A DNA stretch of 64,000 bases, taken from positions 1,054,001-1,118,000 of the forward strand of contig NZ_CP113066.1 of the NCBI RefSeq assembly GCF_026625845.1, read 5' to 3'. Made by a program: the position numbers and the translations under genes. The notes below the pieces were generated by a model. The model did no database searches and had not been told where the DNA came from. It saw only the letters and a list, made by a program, of their open reading frames with translations. Origin of the DNA: Agrococcus sp. SL85 (GTDB taxonomy: Bacteria; Actinomycetota; Actinomycetes; Actinomycetales; Microbacteriaceae). Positions 10,590 through 19,672 of the stretch are shown piece by piece; within the stretch, counting starts at the first letter, position 1, and the number at the start of each line of letters is the position of its first letter.

Positions 10590-10784
10590 TCAGGAGGCGG
10601 TGGCGGGGCGCAGCGCGGTGGTCGCGCGGCGCTCGGTGCGGCCCGCGCGGCGGGCGGCGAGCGAGCCGGCGAGCGCGACGAGGCCCAGCACCGCGGCGCC
10701 CAGCACGGCGACGGTGCCGGCCGCGATCGCGAGCGCGGCGAGCGAGGTGAGGGCGACGGTCTCGAGCAGGTCGAGCATGAGCAT
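10590..10784 (-). CDS. Small single-pass or hairpin membrane protein, unknown function
   Basis: The gene encodes 64 aa with a long hydrophobic stretch (residues about 8-45, alternating Leu/Ala/Val/Gly) and a basic Arg-rich C-terminus. AGGAAGGAAG stands seven bases before the ATG at 10784, good support for translation. No family was recognised. The next gene upstream, at 10913, is divergent. Topology is most likely one or two membrane segments with a cytoplasmic basic tail. Confidence 0.6.
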   Translation of the reverse strand: MLMLDLLETVALTSLAALAIAAGTVAVLGAAVLGLVALAGSLAARRAGRTERRATTALRPATAS

Positions 10785-10912
10785 GAGGGGCTTCCTTCCT
10801 TCCCTCACGACGCTAGGAACCCGGCCCCGACCGCCGCGTCCGCCCGGAGTCGCCGCGGCGTCATCCGCTCGGATGATCCGCGCGCCGCCGCGGGGCGTGG
10901 GATGCTCGCCCC

Positions 10913-11428
10913 ATGCCCATCGAGCCCGACACGAAGGACTGGACCTGGGTGCTGCGCGAGCGGTGCCCCGAGTGCGGCTTCGACCCCGCGGCGGTCGACG
11001 TGGCGGAGGTCGGCGCGCGCAGCCGCGCGGCCGCCGCCGCGATCCACCGCCGCCTCCACGGCGAGGGCGCGACGACGCGACCCGACGATGCGACCTGGTC
11101 GCCGCTCGAGTACGGCGCGCACGTGCGCGACGTGTGCCGCGTGATGCTCGTGCGCCTGCAGCAGATGCTCGAGCACGACGATCCGGAGTTCGCGGACTGG
11201 GACCAGGACCGGGCGGCGATCGACGACGACTACGCGGGCCAGCAGCCCGAGCGCGTCGCGGTCGAGCTCGACCTCGCGGCCGCGGCGTTCGCCGAGGCGG
11301 CGGATGCGGTGTCCGCCGATGCGCTGCAGCGCCCCGGCCGCCGCTCCAACGGCTCCGTCTTCACGGTCGAGACGCTGCTCGTCTACGCGCTGCACGACCT
11401 CGAGCACCACGTGCACGACGTCGCCTGA
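10913..11428 (+). CDS. DinB-like / mycothiol-dependent maleylpyruvate isomerase-fold protein
   Basis: The 171-aa product is a DinB-superfamily four-helix protein. Metal-ligand-type histidines sit at YGAHVRDV (about residue 66) and in the C-terminal YALHDLEHHVHDV. The N-terminal part includes CPECGFDP, seen in actinobacterial members. Such proteins often use mycothiol or bind a divalent metal, but the reaction of this one cannot be told from sequence. It stands alone, convergent with ligD across a family A palindrome. Confidence 0.8.
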   Translation: MPIEPDTKDWTWVLRERCPECGFDPAAVDVAEVGARSRAAAAAIHRRLHGEGATTRPDDATWSPLEYGAHVRDVCRVMLVRLQQMLEHDDPEFADWDQDRAAIDDDYAGQQPERVAVELDLAAAAFAEAADAVSADALQRPGRRSNGSVFTVETLLVYALHDLEHHVHDVA

Positions 11429-11494
11429 TCTCAACGTCGCTGCGCGCATCCCGACCCCGCTGCAGGGCTCGAGGTGCGCGCCCAGACGTCGAGA
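11429..11494. repeat. Palindromic intergenic repeat, family A, copy 2
   Basis: Arms TCTCAACGTC and GACGTCGAGA enclose GCGCATCCCGACCCCGC; the right half (GCGCGCCCAGACGTCGAG) is the exact reverse complement of the left half of copy 1 at 9155. It lies between the convergent genes ending at 11428 and 11502 and could serve as their terminator. Confidence 0.75.
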
Positions 11495-11501
11495 CGCGAG
11501 G

Positions 11502-13913
11502 TCAGAGGTCGCGGAGCGACTTCTCGGGGCGGAGGGCGCGCCAGACCGGGTGGCGGAGCGCGCCGGAGGCGGTCTCCTCCGCGTGCTCGACCTCGCCCAC
11601 GACCGCGCGCACCCAGCGCACGCGGCCCGCGACGTCCGCCGGCACGCCGTCGATCCGGGGCGCCGTGCGCCTCGGCCGCAGCGTGGTGCGCAGCCGCTCC
11701 CGCTCGGCGGCCGAGAAGCCCGTGCCCACGCGGCCCACGTAGCGCAGCCGCCGGCCCTCGGGCCGAGCGAGCACGAGCGAGCCGACCGTGCCCGCGAGCG
11801 CCCCCTTGCCCTCCAGCCAGCCGACGACGGCGACCTCTGCCATGCGCTGGTGCTTGAGCTTCAGCCAGTCGTGCGAGCGCGCGCCGGGCCGGTAGCGGCT
11901 GTCGTCGCGCTTGGCCACGACGCCCTCGAGCCCTCGCTCGCGCGTCACCTCCAGGATGTGCGCGAGCGAGCCGCGCAGCGGCGTCGAGAGCCGCACGCGC
12001 CGCGACTCCTCGACGATCGCGTCGAGCCGCCCCTGCCGGTCGGCGAGGCGCTCGGCGAGCAGCCGCTCGCCGTCGACCTCGAGCGCGTCGAAGAGCAGCA
12101 GCGTCACGGGCGTCCGCTCGGCCGCTCGCCGCGCCTCCCGCGCGGTCAGCCCCGCGCGCGCCTGCAGCGCCGCGAAGTCGGAGGCGCCCTGGCGGCCCAG
12201 CACGACGATCTCGCCGTCGAGCACCGCGCGGTCGGCGGTCACCGCCTCGGCGAGCGCAGCAGGCAGCTCCGGGAACAGCGGCGTCAGGTCCGTGCCCGAC
12301 CGGCTCGTGAGCCGCACGTCGCCGCCGTCGACCTCCACGATCGCGCGCCAGCCGTCCCACTTCACCTCGAACGACCACTCGCGCTCGTCGTCGAGGTCGC
12401 GAGGCTCCGCGGCGCTCGCGAGCATGGGCCGCAGCTCGCGCGAGTAGGCGCGGCGGCCGCCGGAGGCCGGCCTCGGCTTCGCGCGCGGCGACGGCTTCGG
12501 CCGTCTCCGCGATGCCCGCACCCCGCCGCCGGCCGCCTGCTCCTGCATGCGGTGCAGGAGCCACTGCCGCTTGTCGGCGTCGGTGCGGATGAGCGCGCAG
12601 CGGTACGGCTCGCCGCCCAGCCCGCCGCCCTCGCGCCCGTGCAGCACCGCGATCACCTCGTCGTCGTGCCACCGCTCGAGCTCGTACGTGCCCGCATCCC
12701 AGATCCGCACCGTGCCGGCGCCGTACTCGCCCTTCGGGATCGTGCCCTCGAACTCGCCGTACTCGACCGGGTGATCCTCGGTCTGCACCGCGAGCCGGTT
12801 CTGCTCGGGGGTGGTGGGCGGCCCCTTGGGCACGGCCCACGAGACGAGCACGCCGTCGTGCTCGAGCCGCACGTCGTGGTGCTTCGCGCGCGCCCGGTGC
12901 TCCTGGATGACGAAGGTGCGCTGCCCGCGGTCGCGGGAGGGCGCCTCCGGCACGGGCTCCGGCGTGCGCTCGGCGGAGCGCATCGAGCGGTATCGCGCGA
13001 GGCGATCGGGCGGAGGGTCGAGCGCGGCGATGAGGTCGCCGTCGCGCTCGAGGCGCCGCAGCACGTCGGCCATCTCGAGCTGCTCGAGGCCGCCGCGCTC
13101 GATCTCCTCCCAGGTGCGGGGCGCCGCGACCGTCGGCCGCACGCGGCCGCGCAGCGAGTACGGAGCGACCGTCGTCTTGGCCGCCGAGTTCTGGCTCCAG
13201 TCGACCATCACCCTGCCGCGCCGCTTCGCCTTCGCCATCTCGCTCACGACGCGGTCCGGGTGCAGCTCGGCCAGCGAGCGCGCGAGCTGCTTCGCCACGT
13301 CGCTCACCTGGCGCGAGGTGAGCGAGCCGTCGAGCCGCGCGTAGACGTGGATGCCCTTGGAGCCGCTCGTGAGCGGCACCGGCTGCAGCCCGATCTCCTC
13401 GAGCAGCTCGCGCACCTCGAGCGCGAGCCAGGCGCAGTCGTCGAGGTCGGCGCCCTCGCCGGGGTCGAGGTCGAGCACGAGGCGATCGGGATGCTGCCGC
13501 TCGGAGTCGACGCTCGCGCCGTGGCCCGCATCGGCCCGCCACTGCGGCACGTGCAGCTCGAGCGCCGCGAGGTTCGCCATCCACGCGAGCGCCGCGGGCT
13601 CCGAGGCGAGCGGGTAGGCCTTCGCGCCCTCGGTGTGCTGGATCTCGACGGTCCGCAGCCAGTCTGGGGCGCCGCGCTCCACCTGCTTCTGGAAGAAGAC
13701 CTGGCCGGGCTTCCGCGCCGTGCCGACGCCGTCGACCCAGCGCTTGCGGGTGACGGGGCGCCCGGCGACGTGGGGGAGGAGCGCGTCGGCGACCTCGAGG
13801 TAGTAGTCGACGACCTCGCGCTTCGTCGTGCCGGTGGACGGGTAGAGCACCTTGGCCGGGTTCGAGAGCCGCACGGTGCGGCCGCCGACCTCGAGCTGCT
13901 CGGCCGCGGCCAC
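11502..13913 (-). CDS. ligD: ATP-dependent DNA ligase LigD (polymerase - phosphoesterase - ligase)
   Basis: This is the multifunctional non-homologous end-joining enzyme (803 aa). Domains in order are the primase-like polymerase (about 1-290; LVLDLDPGEGADLDDCAWLA holds the metal-binding DxD-type pair), the 3'-phosphoesterase (about 320-470; HHDVRLEHDGVLVSWAVPKG, GEFEGTIPKGEYGAG), and the ATP ligase (about 505-803; EVKWDGWRA with the nucleotidylated Lys, VLDGEIVV, EGVVAKRDD, DWLKLK). The GTG start at 13913 is one base after the ku stop, so the two form an operon. This enzyme can add nucleotides to broken ends, relevant to the AG-N-CT insertions in this window. Confidence 0.96.
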   Translation of the reverse strand: MAAAEQLEVGGRTVRLSNPAKVLYPSTGTTKREVVDYYLEVADALLPHVAGRPVTRKRWVDGVGTARKPGQVFFQKQVERGAPDWLRTVEIQHTEGAKAYPLASEPAALAWMANLAALELHVPQWRADAGHGASVDSERQHPDRLVLDLDPGEGADLDDCAWLALEVRELLEEIGLQPVPLTSGSKGIHVYARLDGSLTSRQVSDVAKQLARSLAELHPDRVVSEMAKAKRRGRVMVDWSQNSAAKTTVAPYSLRGRVRPTVAAPRTWEEIERGGLEQLEMADVLRRLERDGDLIAALDPPPDRLARYRSMRSAERTPEPVPEAPSRDRGQRTFVIQEHRARAKHHDVRLEHDGVLVSWAVPKGPPTTPEQNRLAVQTEDHPVEYGEFEGTIPKGEYGAGTVRIWDAGTYELERWHDDEVIAVLHGREGGGLGGEPYRCALIRTDADKRQWLLHRMQEQAAGGGVRASRRRPKPSPRAKPRPASGGRRAYSRELRPMLASAAEPRDLDDEREWSFEVKWDGWRAIVEVDGGDVRLTSRSGTDLTPLFPELPAALAEAVTADRAVLDGEIVVLGRQGASDFAALQARAGLTAREARRAAERTPVTLLLFDALEVDGERLLAERLADRQGRLDAIVEESRRVRLSTPLRGSLAHILEVTRERGLEGVVAKRDDSRYRPGARSHDWLKLKHQRMAEVAVVGWLEGKGALAGTVGSLVLARPEGRRLRYVGRVGTGFSAAERERLRTTLRPRRTAPRIDGVPADVAGRVRWVRAVVGEVEHAEETASGALRHPVWRALRPEKSLRDL

Positions 13914-13914
13914 G

Positions 13915-14922
13915 TCAGGAGGCCTGCTCGGGCTTCTTGGTGGAGGTCGACCTCGTGGAGGTGGACCTCGCCGACGCCTTCGTCGCCGACGCCTTCTTCG
14001 CGGACGCCTTCTTCGCCGCCGTCTTCTTGGCCGCCGTCTTCTTCGCCGATGGCTTCTTCGCCGCCGTCTTCTTGGCCGCCGTCTTCTTCGCCGCCGTCTT
14101 CTTCGCCCCCGAGCCCTTCCCCGATGCACCCGACGCCCCGCGCCTCCGATCCACCGAGCGCTGCAGCGCCTCCATGAGGTCGATGACCTCGCCGCCCTCG
14201 TCGTCCTCCGACTCCCCGAAGGTCGCCGCGGTGTCGAGCGCCTCGCCCTCGTCGAGCTTCGCCTCGACGAGCGTGCGCAGCTGCACCTGGTAGTCGTCCT
14301 CGTAGGCGGCCGGGTCGAAGTCGCCCTCGAGGTCCTCGACCACCGAGCGCGCGAGCTCCATCTCGCGCGCCGAGATGCGCGGGCTCCCGCCCTCGAGCGA
14401 CTCGAAGGACGCTTCGCGGATCTCGTCGGCCCAGCGCAGCGTCTGGATCATGAGCACGTCGCCCTGCACGCGCATCGCGCCCAGGCGCGTGCGCTGCCGC
14501 AGCGAGAGCCGCACGATCGCGGTCCGGTCGGTCTCCTCGAGCACCCGCCGCAGCAGCACGTAGGCCTTGCCGCTCCTCGAGTCGGGCTCGAGGTAGTAGC
14601 TCCTGTCGAAGAGGATCGGGTCGACCTGCTCGGTGGGCACGAACTCCACCACGTCGATCTCGCGGCTGTGCTCGGCGGGCAGGGCCGAGAGGTCGTCCTC
14701 GGTGAGCACGACGGTCTGCTCGCCGTCGTCGAACGCCTTGTCGATGTGCTCGTAGGCCACCTTGCGCCCGCACACCTCGCATCGGCGCTCGTACCGGATG
14801 CGCCCGCCGTCGGCGTCGTGCACCTGGTGCAGCGACAGGTCGTGCTCCTCCGTGGCCGAGTACAGCCTCACCGGCACGTTGACGAGCCCGAACGTGATCG
14901 AGCCCTTCCAGATCGCTCGCAT
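13915..14922 (-). CDS. ku: Ku DNA-end-binding protein with Lys-rich C-terminal tail
   Basis: Bacterial Ku (335 aa) forms a ring on double-strand break ends and recruits LigD. The core (about 1-255) begins MRAIWKGSITFGLVNVPVRL and includes RYERRCEVCGRKV and SREIDVVEFVPTEQVDPI. The last 70 residues are a low-complexity tail of repeated KKTAA/KKASA units, like the Lys-rich extensions that give some actinobacterial Ku proteins extra DNA binding. GGAGG lies just before the ATG at 14922. ligD follows one base after the stop. Confidence 0.96.
   Translation of the reverse strand: MRAIWKGSITFGLVNVPVRLYSATEEHDLSLHQVHDADGGRIRYERRCEVCGRKVAYEHIDKAFDDGEQTVVLTEDDLSALPAEHSREIDVVEFVPTEQVDPILFDRSYYLEPDSRSGKAYVLLRRVLEETDRTAIVRLSLRQRTRLGAMRVQGDVLMIQTLRWADEIREASFESLEGGSPRISAREMELARSVVEDLEGDFDPAAYEDDYQVQLRTLVEAKLDEGEALDTAATFGESEDDEGGEVIDLMEALQRSVDRRRGASGASGKGSGAKKTAAKKTAAKKTAAKKPSAKKTAAKKTAAKKASAKKASATKASARSTSTRSTSTKKPEQAS
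13984..14107. repeat. 15-bp tandem repeats encoding the Ku KKTAA tail
   Basis: About eight degenerate 15-bp units related to GCCGCCGTCTTCTTG (plus strand) encode the AAKKT pentapeptides at the Ku C-terminus. In-frame copy-number change here would alter tail length without breaking the gene. Confidence 0.8.
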
Positions 14923-15025
14923 GCCTCCACTGTCCCCCGGTCGGCTGGACGCCAGCAGGGCCCGGTGGGGCAGATCCCCAGCCGGATGCGAGGGACGCCC
15001 AGGGAGCGTGCGGGACGCTCCTCGC

Positions 15026-16126
15026 ATGACGATGACGGCGCCCGCGCGCGCTCGGGTGCGGACGTTCGGCATCGAGGAGGAGGTGGTCCTCCTCGATCCC
15101 GTGACGCTCGCGCCCGTCGACGTCGCCGATGCCGTGCTCGACGCGCTGCCGCCCGGCACGGAGGGCGTGGAGCGCGAGCTGCTGCTCGCGCAGCTCGAGT
15201 ACGCCTCGCCCGTGCTCGTCGACGCGGCGACCGCGAGCGCGGCGCTGCGCGGCTTCCGCGCGGCCCTCGCCGTCGCGGCGGAGTCGCGCGGGGTGCTCGC
15301 CGCGAGCGTCGGCTCGCCGCCGGGCGTCGGCGCCACCCGCGTGCGCGACGGCGAGCGCTACGCGGGCTTCGAGGGCACGATGGGCGCGCTGCTCGCCGAG
15401 CACCGCATGCAGGGCCTCCACGTGCACGTCGGCATCGCCTCGCGCGACGAGGGCGTGCGGGTGATGACGGCGCTGCGGCCCTGGCTCGCGCCGCTGCTCG
15501 CCGTGACGGCCAACGCCCCGATCGCGGGCGGCGCGGACACGGGCTTCGCGAGCTGGCGCACGGGCATCGCGCGGCGGCTCACGATCTCCGGCGTGCCCCC
15601 GGCCTTCGTCGACGCCGCCGACTACGACCGCCGCGCTGCCGCGCTCATCGGCCTCGGCACGACGACCGACGCCGCATCGCTGTGGTGGTCGCTGCGGCTG
15701 TGCGAGCGCTACCCGACGGTGGAGGTGCGGGTGTGCGACGCGCAGCCGACGGCCGAGGAGTCGGTGGCGGTCGCGCTGCTCGTGCGCGCGCTCGTCGAGG
15801 TCGCGGCGGCGGACGAGCTGCCCCACGCCGCGGCCGCATCGGCTCCGGAGCTCATCGACGCCGCCGTGTGGCACGCCGCGAAGCACGGCATGGGCGAGCG
15901 GCTGCTGCACCCGGGCACGGGGGAGCCAGCGGCGGCGTGGACGGTCGTCGAGGCGATGGTCGACGGCGCACGGCCGGCGCTCGCGGCCTCCGGCGACCTC
16001 GCGCGGGTCGAGCGCTGGCTCGCGCTCGTGCGCCGCGAGGGCACGGGCGCCGAGCGGCAGCGGGCGGCGTTCGCGCGGGGCGTCCCGGCGCTCGCGACCG
16101 CGCTGCGCGACGGCTTCGTGGCCTAG
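15026..16126 (+). CDS. YbdK-type carboxylate-amine ligase (glutamate-cysteine ligase 2 family)
   Basis: The 366-aa protein belongs to the GCS2/YbdK family of ATP-grasp-like carboxylate-amine ligases. Visible family features are FGIEEEVVLLD at the N-terminus, LEYASPVLVD, HRMQGLHVHVGI with the metal-binding His, FASWRTGIARRL and VEVRVCDAQPT. YbdK proteins show weak gamma-glutamylcysteine ligase activity; the physiological substrate is unknown, and actinobacteria use mycothiol instead of glutathione. The ATG is divergent from ku, about 100 bp apart. The ribosome-binding site is poor (GGGACG). Confidence 0.88.
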   Translation: MTMTAPARARVRTFGIEEEVVLLDPVTLAPVDVADAVLDALPPGTEGVERELLLAQLEYASPVLVDAATASAALRGFRAALAVAAESRGVLAASVGSPPGVGATRVRDGERYAGFEGTMGALLAEHRMQGLHVHVGIASRDEGVRVMTALRPWLAPLLAVTANAPIAGGADTGFASWRTGIARRLTISGVPPAFVDAADYDRRAAALIGLGTTTDAASLWWSLRLCERYPTVEVRVCDAQPTAEESVAVALLVRALVEVAAADELPHAAAASAPELIDAAVWHAAKHGMGERLLHPGTGEPAAAWTVVEAMVDGARPALAASGDLARVERWLALVRREGTGAERQRAAFARGVPALATALRDGFVA

Positions 16127-16207
16127 CGCGGGCGCAGCCCTCGTCGTCCCGGGCCCCCGCCGACGCGGAGCGCCCGCCCTCAGCCGCGCGAGCGTACGGT
16201 GTGCTCC

Positions 16208-17053
16208 ATGACGAACGCAGATCGGGCGCGCGACGCGGCCTCCGACGCGAAGCGGGCGGCCTCGCGCGCCGCCGACGTGGCCCAGGACATCGCGGGCGAC
16301 GCGGAGTCGCACCCCGCCGCGCGCTGGGTGCAGGGGGTCGGGATGGCCGCCAACGGCATCGTGCACTTCATCATCGGGGCGATCGCGCTCGGCGTCGCCT
16401 TCGGCGGCTCCGGCAGCGCCGACCAGTCGGGGGCGATGCGCACGCTGCAGCAGCAGCCGCTCGGCGGCGTCGCCATCTGGTTCGTGGCGATCGCGATGCT
16501 CGGCCTCGCGCTGCACGCGATCGTCACCGCGATCGCGCAGTCGCAGCTCGACGGCAAGGAGGCCCTGAAGTCGGTGGGCCGCGCGGTGGGCTACGGCGCC
16601 GTGGGCGTGACGGGCCTCACGACGGCGCTCGGCGGCAGCAGCGACGGCGAGCAGCAGACCGAGACGCTCTCCGGCCAGCTCATGGCCGCGCCGTTCGGGC
16701 TCGTGCTCATCGGCGCGCTCGGGCTCGTGGTCGCAGGCGTCGGCGCCTACTTCGTCGTGCGCGGCGCGAAGAAGAAGTTCCTGAAGGACGTCGCGCCGCC
16801 CGCCCGGTTCCGGCAGGCGACCGAGACCACCGGCATGGCCGGCTACATCGCCAAGGGCATCGCGATCGCGATCGTCGGCGTGCTCTTCGTGGTCGCGGCC
16901 GTCACGCACGACCCCGAGCAGGCGGGCGGCCTCGACGGCGCGCTGCAGTCGCTCACGACCGTGCCGTTCGGCCAGATCCTGCTCGTGGCGATCGCGCTGG
17001 GCCTCGTCGTCTACGGCGCGTACTGCTTCGCCCGGGCGGCCTGGCCGCGCTGA
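16208..17053 (+). CDS. DUF1206 membrane protein
   Basis: This 281-aa protein has about six hydrophobic segments arranged as three repeated pairs, the pattern of the DUF1206 family found in actinobacteria. The family segments [36 protein letters not shown] and [20 protein letters not shown] start each repeat. The N-terminal 35 residues are Ala/Arg/Asp-rich and soluble. The function is unknown. It is convergent with the gene ending at 17091, with a GC-rich hairpin-like stretch between them. Confidence 0.85.
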   Translation: MTNADRARDAASDAKRAASRAADVAQDIAGDAESHPAARWVQGVGMAANGIVHFIIGAIALGVAFGGSGSADQSGAMRTLQQQPLGGVAIWFVAIAMLGLALHAIVTAIAQSQLDGKEALKSVGRAVGYGAVGVTGLTTALGGSSDGEQQTETLSGQLMAAPFGLVLIGALGLVVAGVGAYFVVRGAKKKFLKDVAPPARFRQATETTGMAGYIAKGIAIAIVGVLFVVAAVTHDPEQAGGLDGALQSLTTVPFGQILLVAIALGLVVYGAYCFARAAWPR

Positions 17054-17090
17054 GCGGCCGCCCCGGCCCGCGAGGCGGCCGGGCCTCCGC

Positions 17091-17507
17091 CTAGTGCGCG
17101 CCGGGCTTCCGGCGCGGGTGGGGGAGGATCGGGTTCCGCAGGCGGGCGAGCTGGCGGGCGAGGTCGGCGGGCCGCGTCGCGTCGCGCACCTGCTCGGCGG
17201 GCAGCTCGTCGAGCGTGGGCTCGGGCGAGGGCTCCGGCTCGTCGCCGGGGGCAGCCGGCACGTGCGGCGCGTCGTGCGCGCCGCGCAGGCGCGCGTCGAG
17301 CGACGTCAGGTCGGCGCCCTCGGCCCTGTGCGCCTGCAGGTCGCGGCCCAGGGCTCGCAGCACCCGCACGACCGTCTCGCGGTCCTCCGCCGAGACGGTC
17401 GCCTCGATGCGGCGCGCGACCTCGTCGTCGCCGAGCGAGCCGCGCGCCTTCGCGACCGCGGCGGCGGCGAGCTCGACCCAGTCCTCGAGCCGTCGACCTC
17501 GATGCAT
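17091..17507 (-). CDS. Conserved hypothetical protein, Arg-rich tail
   Basis: The 138-aa product is soluble, with two short helical stretches at the N-terminus ([38 protein letters not shown]), an acidic Pro-rich middle and a basic C-terminus ending in [15 protein letters not shown] precedes the ATG at 17507 at good spacing. No known family was recognised. It is divergent from dcd with a 159-bp gap. Confidence 0.65.
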   Translation of the reverse strand: MHRGRRLEDWVELAAAAVAKARGSLGDDEVARRIEATVSAEDRETVVRVLRALGRDLQAHRAEGADLTSLDARLRGAHDAPHVPAAPGDEPEPSPEPTLDELPAEQVRDATRPADLARQLARLRNPILPHPRRKPGAH

Positions 17508-17666
17508 CGCGCACCTCCCGCCTCCATCGTCCTCCTCCCGCGCTCGACGCGCCCTGCGGATCTCGCGCCGGCGCCGCTCGCGCCTGCGCGCATCCCGTCG
17601 TGCGGCCGCGGCGACGGGTGGAGGCGCGCCCCAGGTGGCGCGGCGCACGGGCGGTACGCTCGGCGG

Positions 17667-18248
17667 GTGCTGCTGAGCGACCGCGACATCCGAGCCCGCA
17701 TCGCCGCGGGCGACCTGGGCCTCGATCCCTTCGACCCGGCCATGGTGCAGCCCTCGAGCGTCGACGTGCGGCTCGACCGCGGCTTCCGCCTCTTCGACAA
17801 CCACAAGTACCCGTTCATCGACCCGGCCGAGGACCAGCCCGACCTCACGCGGCTCGTCGAGGTCGGCCCCGACGAGGCGTTCATCCTGCACCCGGGCGAG
17901 TTCGTGCTCGGGGCCACCTACGAGCGGATCACCCTGCCCGACGACGTCGCCGCGCGCCTCGAGGGCAAGTCGTCGCTCGGCCGCCTCGGCCTCCTCACGC
18001 ACTCGACCGCGGGCTTCATCGACCCCGGCTTCACGGGCCACGTGACCCTCGAGCTCTCGAACGTCTCGACGCTGCCGATCAAGCTGTGGCCCGGCATGAA
18101 GATCGGGCAGGTGTGCTGCTTCCAGCTCTCGAGCCCCGCCGAGGCGCCCTACGGCCAGGGCTCGAACCTCAACCGCTACCAGGGGCAGCGCGGGCCGACG
18201 GCGAGCCGCTCGCACCTCTCCTTCCACCGGACGCGGATCGAGGGATGA
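17667..18248 (+). CDS. dcd: dCTP deaminase
   Basis: This 193-aa trimeric enzyme deaminates dCTP; some actinobacterial members also release pyrophosphate to give dUMP. The conserved signatures are [55 protein letters not shown] and [15 protein letters not shown]. The GTG start at 17667 gives the canonical beginning [12 protein letters not shown]. Whether this copy is bifunctional cannot be decided from sequence with certainty. The stop overlaps the next gene (ATGA), so three genes are probably co-translated. Confidence 0.95.
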   Translation: MLLSDRDIRARIAAGDLGLDPFDPAMVQPSSVDVRLDRGFRLFDNHKYPFIDPAEDQPDLTRLVEVGPDEAFILHPGEFVLGATYERITLPDDVAARLEGKSSLGRLGLLTHSTAGFIDPGFTGHVTLELSNVSTLPIKLWPGMKIGQVCCFQLSSPAEAPYGQGSNLNRYQGQRGPTASRSHLSFHRTRIEG

Positions 18249-18652
18249 GCGCCGCGCCCGCGTACGTGCGCTTCCGCTCGACGGCGGCGAACGCGCGCGG
18301 GGTGCAGGTGGGGGTCTTCGCGCTCGCGAACGGGCTCGCGCACGACGACAGGCTCGACGCGGCGCAGCGGCGCTGGTGGCGCGCGGCGAACGACTGGTAC
18401 GACGCGGCCTACGCGGCGCCGAGCGCCGACGAGGACGGCCCGTACGACCGGGACCGCCACCCTGGCGCGGTCGCGTGGTTCAAGGCCGATGCCTCCCACC
18501 TGCTCGAGCGCGTCGACGGCTACCTCGCGCTCCTCGATGCGCACGGGGTGCCCTGGGAGCGCGCCGTCTCCGACGACCCGGGCCGCATCGTGTACGAGGA
18601 CGACGTGCAGGTGGTCGCGGTCCCGCGCGCGACCGGCGAGGCGCCCCGGTGA
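18245..18652 (+). CDS. Conserved hypothetical protein in the dcd operon
   Basis: The 135-aa soluble protein was not assigned to a family. It has a Trp-rich helical segment ([20 protein letters not shown]), then [20 protein letters not shown] and a C-terminal beta-like part ([15 protein letters not shown]). The ATG overlaps the dcd stop and its own stop overlaps the next GTG, so all three genes are tightly coupled. Coupling with dcd hints at nucleotide or stress metabolism, but no function can be stated. Confidence 0.75.
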   Translation: MSAAPAYVRFRSTAANARGVQVGVFALANGLAHDDRLDAAQRRWWRAANDWYDAAYAAPSADEDGPYDRDRHPGAVAWFKADASHLLERVDGYLALLDAHGVPWERAVSDDPGRIVYEDDVQVVAVPRATGEAPR

Positions 18653-19563
18653 GCGGGCCGCTGCGCGTCGAGCGCGACGTCGAGGTCGGCCGCTGGATCC
18701 AGGACGCGCTCGCCGAGGACGGCACGGTGGCGGCCGTCGTGCCCGACGCCTTCGAGGCGTATGCGCGGGTGCTGCATCCGGCGTCGATCGCGGCGCCGCA
18801 TCCGGAGGGGCCGGACCCCCGCTGGCCGGATGAGCCGCGCTGGGGCGAGTGGCACCCGCTGCGCTGGGCTCGCTCGGGCGAGCTGCTCGAGCGCGAGCCG
18901 CGCGAGGGGCCCTGGGCCGACACCTTCGGCGACGAGCAGCTGCGGCTCGACGACGGCTCGCTCGTGAGCCCGCCCGAGAGCGGCGAGCCGCCGCTCGACC
19001 TGCTCACCGCGATCCTCGAGACGGTGCTCGACGAGCAGGGCGACGCCGAGGTGCTCGCGGGCGTGTGGGAGGGGCGCGGGCTCGACCCGCGGAGCGTCGC
19101 GCACTTCTCCTGGGAGGAGGGCGACGAGCATCGCTCCCGCGCCGAGATCGCCGCGCGGGCCGAGGCCCTGACGCAGCGGATGCGCCTCGCGATGGCCGAG
19201 CGGATCGACCCCGAGGTGCGCGCCGCCATGCGCGACGGCGCCGTCCTCGGGCTGCCGCGCGAGGGCTGGGGCCGCGGGCACGTGCTGCTGCGCGCGCGGC
19301 TGCGGGCGCTCGTCGATCCGGCCTGGGTCGAGCTCGCCGGGCTCGGCTGGCCGGCACCGCAGGGCGAGCAGATGCCGGGCGACGGCCGGACGCCGAACAT
19401 CCTCTGGCCGACGGAGCCCCAGGGGGCGCCCGCGTGGATGGTCGCGACCGACCTCGATGTCGACTCGACGATCGTCGCGGGCTCCGCGCGGCTCGTGGGT
19501 CGCATCCTGGCCGACGACCGCCTGGAGGCGGTGCGCGCGACCCCCGCGACCCGCATCGCCTGA
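18649..19563 (+). CDS. Conserved hypothetical protein in the dcd operon
   Basis: The product has 304 aa and no recognised family. The N-terminal region includes VGRWIQDALAEDGTVAAVVP and EAYARVLHPASIAAPHPEG, followed by an acidic, Trp-containing middle and a C-terminal part with TPNILWPTEPQGAPAWMVAT. No membrane segment or signal peptide is present. The GTG start is embedded in the preceding stop (GTGA). Downstream is a 314-bp non-coding stretch rich in repeats. Confidence 0.75.
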   Translation: MSGPLRVERDVEVGRWIQDALAEDGTVAAVVPDAFEAYARVLHPASIAAPHPEGPDPRWPDEPRWGEWHPLRWARSGELLEREPREGPWADTFGDEQLRLDDGSLVSPPESGEPPLDLLTAILETVLDEQGDAEVLAGVWEGRGLDPRSVAHFSWEEGDEHRSRAEIAARAEALTQRMRLAMAERIDPEVRAAMRDGAVLGLPREGWGRGHVLLRARLRALVDPAWVELAGLGWPAPQGEQMPGDGRTPNILWPTEPQGAPAWMVATDLDVDSTIVAGSARLVGRILADDRLEAVRATPATRIA

Positions 19564-19584
19564 CGGGTCTGCCGACGGCCCATC

Positions 19585-19633
19585 CGCTGGTCGACGCGGC
19601 CGCGCCGCAGGCGCAGCCGTCCCGAGGCCCCTC
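19585..19633. repeat. REP-like palindrome, family C, degenerate copy
   Basis: CCGCTGGTCGACGCGGCC and CCGTCCCGAGGCCCC around a GCGCCGCAGGCGC centre correspond to the family C elements at 3631 and 52531, with more mismatches. It opens the non-coding stretch 19564-19877. Confidence 0.5.
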
Positions 19634-19672
19634 CGCACGGGCGGCGGCCGCCCCGTACGCATCGGCGGCGTG

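Noticed and set aside
13304..16909. Very long open frame antisense to ku, the YbdK-type gene and DUF1206
   Set aside because: High GC makes antisense frames of real genes stay open for thousands of bases. The translation is repetitive Arg/Ala/His-rich with no family motif, while the opposite strand encodes clear conserved proteins.
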